The notes under the pieces were generated by a model. It saw nothing but the letters and a program-made list of their open reading frames with translations, did not search any database and was not told the DNA's origin. Positions 13,201 through 27,800 of a DNA stretch of 64,000 nt are shown one piece after another. Position 1 is the stretch's first letter; the number at the start of each line of letters is the position of its first letter. The stretch lies in assembly GCA_941918925.1 (NCBI GenBank), contig OW799234.1, forward strand, positions 41,756,412 to 41,820,411, in the 5' to 3' direction. Both the position numbers and the translations under genes were made by a program. The DNA is from Phyto melanocephala. Taxonomy: Eukaryota > Arthropoda > Insecta > Diptera > Rhinophoridae.

Positions 13201-16200
13201 TGAAAAACAACGAAAATTAAATAAATTACTATTATAAAGAAAAATAATAACTTCTACATAGAATATTATAAATTTATGTTGATTTATAAAAAAAAAACTA
13301 TATGAGCAACATTTATACGTACATATGTATATCTGCTAATGCAGTAAAACAACAGCTTGGTACTCAATAGTACGTAACATAAGTATGTATTTAAGTGAAA
13401 AACATTCGGAAAAAAACACATGTGTTAGTTGTGTTCTTATATGGAAATAAAAAAAAAAAAAAAATTTTAGGTACAGACTGTACCAAAATTCCGATATTTT
13501 TGGAAACAAAGAGTGTGACGATAGAATACTGCAAATATTTAACCGTTATAATTCGAAATTCCAACCTATGGAAAAGAAAACAAAGAGACAGAAGTATTGT
13601 TTTTAATATACAGTTAGAACTAAACAACATTCCGAAGTAAGAAAATTGGAAACAAAGAATACAAAAAAAAAAGGACAATCAAAACACGACAGAAAAAATT
13701 CAACATCATAAAGTAAAAACACAAGAAAACAATCAATTTAAAATATAAGGAAAAACAAAACAAAAGTTATTCAACAAACAAAGCACACGAAATGGCAGTC
13801 GAACAAACTGTTAATATGTGTCGCTTGAATGCCAAATCTGATTTGGTAAAATCAATATTGGCATCATCCACCTTTTTGGATCCCAAAGAGGTAGTGGCAA
13901 AGCTTGTTGTTGAACAGGCAACAGAAACTGAAGAACACCAGGTGCTTACTTTTCGAAATGATAACCGCAGTTTCAAAACCAACTCAAATCAAAGGAATAA
14001 CTTCACTCAGTACCGCGGCAATCATGGGTATCGTGGAAACAGTCGTGGAAATTATCGTGGTAGAAATTTTCACGCTGCAAATAATCCAATCCAATCCAAA
14101 AATCCAATAAAACCAATCGAAACTTTTATAACAATCAAAATATTCATCGTGGAATTAACCGAAGAAATTTTTCTAGTGGTTCCAACAACAGCAGGGTTTC
14201 TGTCAGGCCTTTAAACGTAGAGGCCCCTCAACAAACACTGCTGATGGGGGAGGAAACTTTAAATTAGACAGACCAAGAATTTTTAAGTCAATTTATAGCT
14301 TGAATCCTAGCTACGCGGTCGCGCCAAATTCTTTTTCAAGAATGATGTCTATTGCCTTCTCGGGACTACCACCAAACAAAGCTTTTCTTTACATTGATGA
14401 TTGGGTGTAGCAAACAACATCATCTCCAAAATTTAAAAATAGTTTTTGAAATTTTACGAAACCACAATCTCAAAATCAACCCTTACAAATGCAACTTCTT
14501 TCGGCCTGAGGTAACATTTTTGGGTCATAAATGTAGTGAAAACGGCATCTTGCCTGACGATTCAAAACTCAGCGTTCTCAAGTCATATCCAGCTCCTACA
14601 GACAAAGATTCTGTAAGAAGATTTGTGGCTTGTGCCAATTATTATCGAAAATTCATCCCGAATTTTGCAATTTCAGCAGCACCTTTAAATCTCATTACAA
14701 GGAAAAACATAACATTTAGCTGGACTGAACAATGCCAAGACTCTTTTAACAAATTAAAATCTGCATTATTATTGCCAAAAATATTACAGTATCCCGACTT
14801 TTCAAAACCATTTGTAATTACCGTCGACGCTTCAAAGACTGGTTGTAGAGCAATATTAAGCCAAAATTTTAATGGCAACGATCTACCAATTTACTTCGCT
14901 TCAAAGTCATTTAGTCTTTCCGAACAAAAGAAACCTATTATTGAGCTTGAGCTCTTGGCAATACACTTTGCAATAATTCATTTTCGGCCATATATTTACG
15001 GAACTAAATTTACTGTTCGATCAGATCACAGACCATTAGTTTATCTTTTTAATTTAAAGGACCCATCTTCAAAGTTGACTAAGATAAGATTAGAGCTTTC
15101 AGAATATAATTTTACAGTCGAATACATAAAAGGTAAAGAAAACGTTGGTGTAGAGCTTTATCAAGAATTTCTACCGATGAGCTTAAAACTTTAAATACTA
15201 ATATACTTTCAATGACAACTCGAGCAATGTCAAAGAAAACAAATGAAAACAAAAATGAATTGGAACAACAGAAAGAGTCAATTAAATTAAAAATTAATGA
15301 TAAATTTTCACACAGTTTTGATAAAAAGGTACTAAAAATTAAAACAGAATTATTTTACACGAAAAACAAACTTATTAAAATGCGCATTACTATTTATAAA
15401 AAATTTAAAAAATTGCTATTCTTTGAATTAAACATTGTTAACGAAACTAATTGCTTAGGCAATTTGCTTTCGAGGCTACAGAAAGAAGCCAACAATCACA
15501 AAATCTTCACAGCAGAGTGGTCGAAAAGCGATCCATTTTTTTCAATTTATCCAATACAAACTCTGAAAGATTATGGAACTAAGATTTTAAAAACTCTGGA
15601 AATTGTTTTAACAGAACCTATAGAAATAATTACCGACGAATCCGATAAGCTAAAACTAATGGAAATATACCATAACGATCCCATTACAGGTGGACACTGC
15701 GGCCAAAAGAAATTATACGCAAAGATTAGAACGAAGTACTTTTGGAAAAGAATGACGAGGGACATTTCAAAGTTTGTTAAAAACTGCAATGATTGTTTAC
15801 TAAATAAAGTCAAACCAGGCAATGTGGAAAAACTAGTTTTAACGCCAACCCCAACAAAAGCGTTCGATACTGTCGTTTTAGACACTATAGGCCCTTTACC
15901 CATATCAACCTACGGTAACAAATATGCCATAACATTAATATGTGACCTGACTAAATATCTTGTTGCTATTGCGGTACCAGATAAATCAGCCAACACTGTT
16001 GCACGTGCAATATTCGAAAATTTCATTTTAATATATGGGAGGATGAACACCATTTTAACTGACCAGGGCACCGAATTCAAAAACGAGTTATTTACTGAAT
16101 TGTGCAAAATGTTGAAAATTAATATAAACTTCTCAAGTGCTTATCACCACCAAATTGAAGGCACTATCGAACGTAACCATCGCGTATTTAATGAATACAT

Positions 16201-19200
16201 ACGAGCCTACTTAAGAGAAAATATAACCGATTGGGATACATACTTTAAATTTTTTACCTTCTACCACAACACAACACCAAATACAGTATTTGACCACAGT
16301 TTTACACCTTTTGAGTTAGTCTTTGCAAAAAAGGCAACAATGCCAAATGAGTTAAAAGCCAATTTGGATCCACTTTATAACTTGGAAAATTATAGCAAGG
16401 AAATCAGACATAGGTTACAGAAAACTAATATTATTGCACAAAGTTTAATAGAGAAACACAAGGCAAGGAACAAGCATCTTTATGACAAATTTGCCAATCC
16501 ACTAACAGTAAAAGTAAATGATAATGTTCTTTTGAAAAAAGAACCTTATGAAAAACATCAAAGTATTTATGATGGTCCTTATATTGTTAAAAATATAAAT
16601 GGCGTGAATGTAACAATTTATAATGATTTAACGAAAAAAGAAAAAACTGTACATAAGAATAGAATTAGAAAACTTTAGAAAGAAATAAATAAATCCATAT
16701 ATATATTTATACAAACAATACATGATATATAATACAAACTTTAATTATAATCTTACATCATATTTTTTCAAAGGTTCAAAAAAAAAAACATTGTAAACTT
16801 CTAAAATAAGCAAAAAATTAAGTCCGGTGATCACCTAAACTTAATTATATAAAATAAACAAACATAAACTATATTAAAAAAAAAAAAAAAAAGGGGAGGT
16901 ATACCTATCCACTTAATTAGTTGAAGAAAATTTAATAAATTGTAATAAATATAAATTAGACTTAAGATTCATGTTATATACATTATTATTTAAAAAAAAG
17001 GGGAGGTATAATGCCGAGCCCTGCATCAAGTATATTTTATTATTATTACTATTTAGTGCAACTCTATAAAATAATAAACCTTACAATACTACATTTACTA
17101 TACAACTAAGAATAGAAATAATAAAATAAGAATGTGTAAATAAAAAGAGATTGATTCTTGTTCGAACGATCAAACAAGCAAGTTGTCATTTATTGGTTTT
17201 ATACGATGCACTATTGAAGTCGATAACAGCAAAGCATAGCTCCTCTGTCATCTTCCTTCTCGCCACTTTCGCATACGTGGGTTGCTCCTTTGCCGATTTC
17301 TCTTCCGGCCTTCTTTTTCGTGATAGTGGAAATTTCTTCGTGATCATCACCTGTAATCTTAGCTACCGCCTTCGTCTGTTAAGAGGTTGAGGTTTTTGGT
17401 TCATTCCCTTCTCCTTTCAGATTATCCGAAGAGTTTTCTTTCGGGAGTTGGGAATTGTTATCCTCTTTACTTTCATGCTGGTAGCTTTTTTCTTTCTGGT
17501 GTTGCCAATGGTGTTCTGCTCCTCTCGAACTCTATTGCCTTTTTCGGTAGAAATGGGTGTAAATGAGTCTTTCTCTTTAAGGACATCCCGTTGACCTTTC
17601 TCATGTACTCCCTGTTTTTTTGGCAGTCTTTCTTTGCTGCACTTCGGAGAGAATTCTTATTTTCTATGTGGTGAGTTTAGAAATACTTGCACTTACTTCC
17701 TCAACAATTTTGTCTACCTCAGTGATATCTTTAATGCATAACAGCATCTTATTTGTTTGAGTTAGAGGTGTCGGAGTCTTCGCCTGTCTTGTGTGGCTGG
17801 GGATGCGTAACGCTCACCCTTGGTTCCGATCACTCGTTTTCTATTCTTCTTGATGCTTCATCAATAACGAAAGCCAAGTTGGCCACCTTCGAAATTGTTT
17901 TCTTACAGTCATTTGCTGACGACGGCTCCGGGGCCTGCTTCTTCACCACCATTAGCCGCCGGTATTGAGTTTATTAACTTTCAAGTTTATTAAAGGGTTA
18001 TTTGATAAATTTCTGTAGAACATCTGTCTGTTTTTATAAATATGGCAGGTTCATTAAAGCACAGAATATCATAATTAAAACAAGATGTCTTATTTTTTCT
18101 AAGCTTGAGATCAGTTTCTTATACTAAATTCTTATATACATATCATCCAATATTTCGATATCACTTTGGGTAGCTAAGGCTACTTAAAACAATAAGACAA
18201 AATATTGATAAAAAATCATGACATTAACACAGGTTAATTTTAATTTTTATTTAACTTTTAGGAACTGCACCTCTAGATATATCAGATTTCAAATGTCGTG
18301 GCTACGATTATACGTACATGGTGTGCAATTTTACGAAACCACATAATGTTTTACTTACACAATATAATTTAAGTTATACGGCACAATCACCGGTAAGTCT
18401 GCATATAGGTATTAACGTTTTATACATATACATATAAAATATTACTACGTATTGTATGCAAGTAAGTGTCGTTACCTTAATTTTGAAAATGTACATATAT
18501 CTCACATCTTAAAACAATGTACAACAGAAGACGAAAAAAAGATAACTGGTATGTTAAAGGTCTCCCTCCATTGTAGCTTCTTTTGTCTCCTCTTGCACAT
18601 TTTTTAAAGATAAGTAATTTTTAAATGAAGGTAACGGTATATACATTTAATATTAGATATTAGTTAGAGTTACTTCTAACCATGGTTGTTATTTTAAGTC
18701 TGGTAGTTAATTTTGATTTTTTTCGGTTGTTAAAACAGTAACTAACACTCATGCTATATTCATTATAATTTTGTATGCCCTTCACACATGGGTTTGACAT
18801 TACGTTAGTTCTTTGTGCAATATTTATTTGAGACCCTATAAAGTATGTTTTTTACCCAAACAAATTCAAATTTTGCTGCTCCTATGAAACGTGTTTTTAT
18901 ATAAAATATATACATGTACATATATATATATATATATATATACGCAAAGAAAAACCATGGTTACGACATGATCACGACGGTCATATTTCATGTTTCTATA
19001 ACAATATTTGGTTGTCGAAAACAAGTAAATAATAGTTATTATACCCGCCACCAAAAAAATGGTGGGGGTATATTAATTTTGTCATTCCGTTTGTAACACA
19101 TCGAAATATCCATTTTAGACCCCATAAAGTATATATATTCTGAATCAGGGTTTGATTTGATGACGATCTAGCTATGTCCGTCCGTCTGTCCGTCTGTTGA

Positions 19201-22200
19201 AAGCACGATAGAGGTCGCACCGAAAAAGCTAGGGGGCTCAAATTTTGCCAGAATCTTTCTTATAGACAAGGTTTGTTTGGTATTGAAAATGGGCTAAATC
19301 GGAATATTAGGAAGAGAGTTATAGATCGAAAAGCAAGAGTAGGTCGACAAAACCGTGTCCTTCGAACATCGAATAAAATGGTATTGTGTCCAAACGCATT
19401 AACGTAGACTCATGAAACTTCGAATATATATTTCCTGAGTAAAAACAATATCTTTCCCCGAAAATTGTCTAAAGCTATGCATTAGGAGAGGAGTTATCGA
19501 TCAAAATGTACGAAAATTTATACCGCACAGTGTATTTTTCGGTATATTTAAAAACAAAAACGTCATAAAAGGAACAAAATTGGATGTACGACTCTGAAAT
19601 TTTGCCCACTCTGGTTTTTGATGAGAGGCTTTTTTGTAACGGAAAATCAATGTGCCACGCCCACTTTTACGCCCACCTCCCATATAACGTTTTAACTAAA
19701 ATTCATATAATTTCTCTATTAATAAAGATTTTGGAATAATAAAGGTCTATATTGAAACACTTAAGTTGTACTCATTCGCAAAAATAACTTTGACACGCCT
19801 ACTATAACGCCCACTTTTCACGTTATCTACCGTTAATAATATTTAAAAGCTCATAAAACCGCCAAAATTAGAGGTATGATGATAAAATTTTCTACGTATA
19901 TCCCCCTAGGCAGTATAGTTACTATGCCAGAAAATTAGCGTGCCACGCCCACTTTTACGCCCACCTCCCATATAACGTTTTACTTAAAATTCATATAATT
20001 GCTCTATGAATAAAAATTTTGGAATAATAAAGGGCTATATTGAAACATCTAAGTTGCATTCATTAGTAGAAACAACTTCAACACGCCTACTTTAACGCCC
20101 ACTTTCATTGAGGGGCTACAACAACTTCGACACGCCTACTTTAAGGACCTCTTTTCACGTTATCTACTGTTAATGAAATTTGAAAGCTCATAAAACCGAC
20201 GAAATTGGAGGTATGATGATGAAATTTGCTACAGATATCCTTCTAGTCAATGTCATTGTTATGCCGGAAAATTTATGTGACACGCTCACTTTAACTCCTA
20301 CCTCCCATATAACGGTTTATCTCAAACTCATATAATTTCTCTATGAATAAAGATTTTGGAATAATAAAGGTCTGTAGTAAAACATCTAAGTTGCACTCGT
20401 TAGTAGAAACAACTTCAACACGCCTAATTTAATGCCCGCTTTCATTGCAAGACTAAATTTATGAAAACATTTTACTAGCATATCGAACTTATACAAAGAA
20501 AACGATACATATTTTTGTATAAAGGGAGTATTGCATAGCGATTACTGTTAATAACAAACAAATACATTTTGTGCTATAAATTGGGTTATTTCCCGGGAAT
20601 TTTAGTTATTTAATCTTCCCGATTTCCCGGGATTATTTTTCGGGATGCCGGGAAATAAAAGAGGTGGCTACGATTCGAAAGCAGATTCTTATATTGTTTA
20701 TATTGAAACTGAATTCTAATGATTTTATTTTTGATCTCATAGCTAAAGTACCTGTATTTTTGTTTTTTTGTGTTCATATTTGATCTCGTATCTAAAGAGT
20801 AATATTTTTTTCAATACAAAATATTTTTACTCAATTTATATTTTAAATTCAAGTTTCCTTATAATTTTTATAGTTTTGAAGTGTTTCTTTTACATTATAA
20901 ACTATTTTATGGTTTTTAATAAAAAGTGTTTTATTAATTAAAAACAAATCTCGCATTTCCGGTAAACAAAAAAAAAATTACGCAGAAAAAAAGCTATTAA
21001 AGTACGGAAAATTGGTGGTGGGTATAAAAGATTCGGCACAGCCGAATATAGTGCTCTTACTTGTTTTTGTTTCATTTCATCATATATTTTGTCACGATAA
21101 TCAAGAATTTGTTTGAATTCTATCATTTAATGTTTACTTTTCGTAAAAATTTCAAATTGGTTATCATATAAAAATAGTATGATTTTAAAAAAATAATTCG
21201 ACAAAAATAACATTATATTCAAAAGCATTAAAAATTACAAATAATCATTAATGATAGGTGAGGCAATAGTATGATTACAAATTAATCAAGCTTTGATTTG
21301 TTTTAATAATAATTTGATTTCAACTGTTCTTCTTCTTGTTGAATAAATTTTTATTATTTTAAAAGTTTGAGATGTCAAAAAAATAAACAAAAATTTTGAA
21401 AAATTAAAGAAAATTTAAAAATAAACGAAAAAATTTAAAAAAATATTGGTATAAAAATTGCAATTAAATTAGTAAGTATGTACAATCAATATGTGTATGT
21501 AAGTCACAGCAAAAGACAGTAATTTGCTGTAAAAAAGCAAAGGTTGTCGATTTCAATTGTAGTCATATATATGATTATTGAATGATACTTAATTTAAACA
21601 TAATAATGATAACTGGTAACCATTATATGTTTTAAACATAATCATACAATTTAATCATAGTATGTTGCTCTTCGATTATGGTTACCACAACCATTTTTTT
21701 TCTTTGCGTGTACGCTCACTCTGCAATTTGAAACGTTTTGGCAATAACAAATGTTAATTTTTACATTAAGCTATCAGGTGATGTAGTTTATTACTTTTTT
21801 TTTACTAACAATCAATGTAATTGGCTAAAAATAAAATTTTAAGTAAATTGCAGAGTATTGAAATCGATATCTATTTGTTCTTAAATTATTCCTGTAATTC
21901 AATTTATGTATTTAACATAATTGTAAATTGTACGAAACCATAAAGGGATGCTCAAAGCAACGTTTTCGAAAGGAAAGGTTGAAACAGATTTAACTCATAA
22001 CAGAAATAATAGAAATTTGTCAAACTCAAACTTCTTAGTATTAAAATTCAAATCAGGAGATAGCATACAAGAAAGTTTTTTATCAGTACGAAGAAGGGTC
22101 GTAAACTGTGAAAAAATTTTCTTTTTCTGCCTTAATTTAGAACCATTGATTAAAACTTTAGGAATTTGTTTACAAACGTATTGGTGTAGCTATAAATGTT

Positions 22201-24813
22201 TTCTGGGGGTGGTAAAAGCTTAAAACTTTGTTTCATCAAAATCTTAAACTGAGTTAATTTTATATGTATATTAAATTAAAATATTTAATTTTCTCAAATT
22301 CTGAGTGATCTAGTTACTAATATAATGTATTTACTACAATTAACCTGCAAAAGACCTACAGGCCTGGACACCAGAATAAATACAAGAGATTTTAGTAAAC
22401 ATTAGATTTGCGAAGACTAAAAAAAATTATGTAAGTTAATAATATAGACTGCAATTGACAAGTGGAAAACGTGATTTTCACATTTCAGAAAAGTTTAAGC
22501 TCTTGGTAATAGTTGATATAAGAAAAGAGGAGTCTAATTGTCATCACAGCAGTCAGGGCAGCGGTATGGGAAGAGTTGGGCACAAATCGTTACTTAATTT
22601 AATTTTTTCCAATAATCTCGTTTTTGTTTTTTTCGCGAACCCCTGTTAAATTTAATTGTGGTTTGTGCAAAAAATGAACTAGGTTGTTGGCAAAAACGAA
22701 CTAAAGTAACCAATTGACCCAACTCTACTGTGGGGTGTACTATAAACTTAAAGCTTCTAAGAAGAAATGTGACTAAAGGAGTAAAATTTTAGGACATGCA
22801 GTCACTTATTCGCGCCACTAAGGACTACTGGAGAAAGCGCGTATTTCCCCCCAAAAACAAATTTTTCTAATTTTGGCAGCCATCAAATAAACAACTCATA
22901 TAATTTAATAAAGAACTGAGGTGCAGAATTTTAAAAAATAAACTACATTTAGTAATCATAAAAGATTATGGGCCATTTTTTTTAGGATTTTATCAGGCTG
23001 ATAAACAGTTATCCATTATGAAATCTTCACTTTAATCTAAAGTAAGCGGTGAGTTAAGGACAAGTTTATTCAACCCGGTAGGTTAAATAAAAGTTGAATT
23101 AATGGTAAACTGTTTATTCCTCCGACAAAATAAAAAAAAAAAAAATAATAATAATAATAATAATAATATGCTTTTGCTATTCCCAGAAAAAATTTGTAGC
23201 TACGCTAATGACCATAGGTTTATTTCGATCCAAAAGATGACATTAAAGTTAATTACTACAAAAATTAATTTTAATTAACAATGCAGTTTTTGTTACTTTA
23301 TTTTATAAGAAATTTTTATTATTGATACGAGATATTTTATGAACAAATTTTTCTTAAAACTGTGATATTAGTAGTTCCTTCATTTAATCTGTTCATTGTT
23401 GTTATACTGTTTGTAAATTCTTAAAGTTCTGTTAATAATATTGTTAAAAAGAATAAGTTTTAACATAATAAATAGATAATTAAAAAAGATTATTTAAATT
23501 TATTTATCTAATTATAAAGTTTTTCGTAGATATTCGCATTCGCATATTCGAGAATGCGAATATTCGTTACATCACTAGTACAATCTGTGTAAAGGGTATA
23601 TAAGATTCGGCACAGCCGAATACAGAGATCTTGTTTAATTTACTAAAAAAAATTTCACATTTGAAAAATATTTATTTAAGTAGGCGTGACTACCATTTTT
23701 AGTAAATAATTATTTAAGCCCAAAAAATATACATTCGAAATTTCATCACTATGTGAATGCGTTTAGACAAAATCGCATTTTATTCGATGTTGGAAGGACA
23801 TGTTTTTTTACCTACTCTTTTATTATGAGATATAGCTCTCTTCCTAATATACCTATTTAGCCCATTTTTATTACCAAACTAACCTTGAGTATAAGAAATA
23901 TTCTGTTAAAATTTGATCCCCCAAACTTTTTCGGTTCGAGCTCTATCGTGTTTTCAACAGACGGGCATAGCTAGATCGTACTAAAATGAAAATAGGATTC
24001 AGAAAATATATTATTTATCAAGTCTGAAATGGATATTTCGATGTGTTACAAACGGAATGACAAGATACACCACCATTTTTTTGGTTGTGGGTACAATAAT
24101 TTCTTTGTACCTTTCTTTTAGTTCCTTGTTTTAATAGATTATTTTACTTTTATTACTAATGAAATATATAATATTATTACGGGTATCAGAATAAATTAAA
24201 AAGTTGAGGGCCGCCGCTACAAAATGGCGTACAATTAATTAAGTAATTAAAATTGTACCCATGTCAACCCTCAATATTGGTATAAAATAAAATATGATAA
24301 TGTAAAAATCAAAGATGACGTCCGAATTAAAGTGGCGGATAATTTTTTGCAACCCCATCAATATGGGTATCAAATAAATTGGCTTGACTTGAATAATTTA
24401 GCTAACTATGTAAAAATCAAAGATTGTGTCAGAAATAATAAAGTAAAGTGGCGTATAGCATTAGATTTGAAATATAGCTTAAGCTACGATGTTGTCACTA
24501 TACTTATTTACATGATGGTGAAGGGTGTTACAATATTCGGCACGGCCAAATATATAGCATTCTTATTTGTTTTTTAACTATTGTAGAATTATTAACACCT
24601 TGAACAATAACACAAGCTTACAAATTCCGGTCAACTCTTGGAGCTGAACCGATGAGAACAAATCTGAACGTTATTTGAGGAGCTGAGTTCGAAGCCGGTT
24701 TTTGTTTTTCAAGATTGGTTCTAGTTTTCGGGTTCTTGCATGTTGGCTGCGCTGCACTGTAATAACGGCAATTAGCTGTTGGCATCGGTAGAAATGCCAT
24801 TTTAATTGTAAGC

Positions 24814-24852
<39 letters not shown>

Positions 24853-27800
24853 TTATATACGACAGAAAACTTTTTAAAATATTTAGTAGATCAAACTAAT
24901 ATTTATGCTGCTCAAGAAATTGGTAAGACCCAGTTCTCGTATTGCTGTTGTGTTGTTGCTGTTTCGTATTGCCGCTTGTTTTAGACGTAGGTTAGTTAGG
25001 TTAGGTTGAAAAGGAGGGGCATTAACAGCCCAAACCCATGACAGGTATACACTTATGCCCAGTTTGCATGTTGTGCGCTCCATATTTGTTTTAGACTTAT
25101 TTTTGCAACTATTACTTAGGGGGTGATCGATTGCTAGATCGGCGCCTCTGCGATTTCGTACATCCAAAAAGGATCCTCGCCACTTACTCACGTGTTCGAT
25201 TTCATTCTCTGTTCTTAAGTCAGAAGATACCCAGGTTACCTTGTGTATCCTTTTGTTCGAAAATCCACCAAAACTAAATTGTTAGATGAACACACATTCC
25301 AAGAAAAAGTTTGCCTTTTTCAGTCTTACGCCCAAGTCCATGAGTGCCCATGGTTGATTTTAATATGTCACCGAGATTGCTTTCGCTTATTGCCTTGTCA
25401 AGGATGTTGTAGAATTATTCCTTGCCGGCGCGTTCGGCAGTATCTTTAATATCTAAAGATAAAATCTTAAAGCACGTATTTCATATTGAAAAAAATTCAG
25501 CTTTGTGTGATGGTGAGTGATAATCGAAAAATTTCATCACACTTTTTCGTCGAAAAATCATACGACTGGTATTGTGGAAAAAAGGCTTTAATGTTATGAG
25601 CTTTTTCTTGCACCAAATATCGTCAAAACATAAAGCAATAGATTGATATCGCAATTGGATTTATTTAAACAAATTTAATTAAATAAACATTTATTTATTA
25701 TTGGCAAATTAATATATTTTCGTGGTTACATCTGTTTTTAAATATTTGGCTATATTCAGTGTTCTCTTCTGTTTCTTAAGTTGGTTTTGCACTTGTAGTG
25801 GGGTATGTAGGTAGGTAGGAAAGGGGGATGCAGAAAGCAGCAACTGCCTCCTACACCCACACTCGGAGACCAATATGGTCCATTGCGTTACCCTTTCATA
25901 TATTAAGGATAGAAAAGAGAGAGAGAGAGAAAGTTTCCAAAGATATAGTACAAGAGAAAATAATAAAAATAAAAGTGAGTTAGTAGGAAATAAAATAGAA
26001 GAAAGAAAAACATATTCTCTACGAGCCCCATTGCATGTTCACTAGCCACCCGATCCCCATGATGAATCCGATAATTTTCCCCAGCTTGCACTTTGAAACA
26101 TCACCCAACTCATCGTGGAATCGTTTACCTAACCACTTTAGCCTGTGATTATGTAGCCTTGGGCAGTGACAGACAATGTGTTCCACAGTTTCCAACTCCT
26201 CCTCATCTTCACACATCCTACAATAATCCGGAATGTCGCGACCCCATTTACTAATCCTAGCCCTCACAGGACAGTGCCCTGTTAAAACCCCAATAGTGGC
26301 CCTCAGACGTACCCTACCCAGGCCCAGAAAAACCGTAGAGTCCGCTGAGTTTAACCTGGGCCATAAAGCCCTTGACACCCTGCAGTCTCTTCTGTCCCTC
26401 CACGCCATATCGGTCCTGTCAGATACCCACGCCCTGATACGCCCAAAATAGTATCCTAACGGAGGTCTCACCATGTCCTCTTCGCTCGTCGAAACCAATG
26501 CTGATCCACCGCGCGCAAGTTCGTCAGCAATTTCATTGCCGACGATTCCATTGTGCCCTGGTACCCAACACAGTCTGACATCGAAGAGGTTCATGATCCT
26601 ATTGAGTGCCCTCCTACACTTCTCAACCAACCTAGACTTGACATAATGTCCCTTCAAGGCCTTGTAGTGGGGTATATTTCAATTGTTTAAATTGATTTTA
26701 TTTTTTGCCCTATCTTCAAAGTTAATTTGGGTAATTTTGTAGCATTGTTCAAGTATCGATCTATCTATGATGAATTGATGCAGTATACGGATCATAAATT
26801 TCAAAAAGTGAGCGCACTTACTTATCGGACATAAAAGAAACCCTTAATTATTATAAAGGGTCCGTCAAATAAATTTTTTTTTTTGAAAATGCTATAAAAA
26901 AAGTGTAGCTTCGGCTGTGTGGCAGGTAGCGCAGTCCTGTTGAAACCAAATGTTGCCAATATCCTCCTCTTCAATTTTTGCGAACAAAAATTCGTTCAAC
27001 ATGGCCCGATAACGATCGCACCAAACAGTGACTCGTTTTGGGATATCGGCTTTTCAATGTATGCGTGCGGGTTTTCTGTGCCCCAAATGCGACAATTTTG
27101 CTTGTTTAAATACCCGCCAAGATCAAAATGAGCTTAATCTGAAAAGATGATTTTTTTGGGCAAAATCGGCCAAAGTAATGTCGCAATTTTTCCCAGCGTT
27201 GTTCAAGCGTATGCACAACCATATTCGTTCTGCGGAAGGATAAAACTCTGTCAAATCAGACATGAGCTAAGTGTTACCATCCACGAAATAAGCACTAGTT
27301 GAAAAAAAACGTTAGATGGTGGACGCTTTACTTATGACTACTGTCACTCTGATACACACACAAAATTGTATGGGTGCATACTCGTTTAGTTATAGAAATA
27401 TTCTTTTTAAGGTCCTACAAAGTATATATTTTCTAAATTCTAGTATCATTCTGAGTGGATTTTGCAATGTCCGCCCGGCTGTCCGTCTAATTTAATTGAA
27501 TATACTCTCCATATATTAATGAGGAGAGTAGGCGAAGACTGGTATTGGTATCTGGCCATTTTTTTTTTTGCAATGAAACGGTTTAATTTAATTTTTACAA
27601 CAAATACAAATACGATGCCGATATTTTCGGAAGTGTGGCTTTACTTTATACTAATATTACTTCAAAAATAGAAAACTTATTTGACACGCCAATTTCAACA
27701 TCATAATTTATAACAAGAATGTGCTGCACGTAAGAAAATATAATTAAATATATATTATATTATATTATATATTAAATATATTACTTTACTGCGTGTTAGC

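Larger units (their letters stand above)
12746..17203 (+). mobile_element. 412/mdg1-like Ty3/gypsy LTR retrotransposon, internally deleted
   Basis: The two 197-bp LTRs (12746-12942 and 17007-17203) begin TATAATGCC and end GGTTTTATA. They differ at one base that I can see (near 12820). The primer site TGGCGACCGTGAC follows the 5' LTR. A polypurine tract (AAAAAAAAGGGGAGG) precedes the 3' LTR. The CGAT duplication is perfect. The internal region keeps a gag end, the RT end with RNase H, and integrase. The protease and most of RT are gone. It sits inside a LINE, which sits in a dome intron. LTR identity points to recent insertion, so the deletion was probably carried by the copy that moved. Confidence 0.92.

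Noticed and set aside
21948..22223. 91-codon open frame in a dome intron
   Set aside because: No motif, no neighbouring element ends, composition of random AT-rich DNA.
26233..26451. 72-codon + strand frame
   Set aside because: Antisense of the intact minus-strand RNase H/zinc frame of the truncated LINE.
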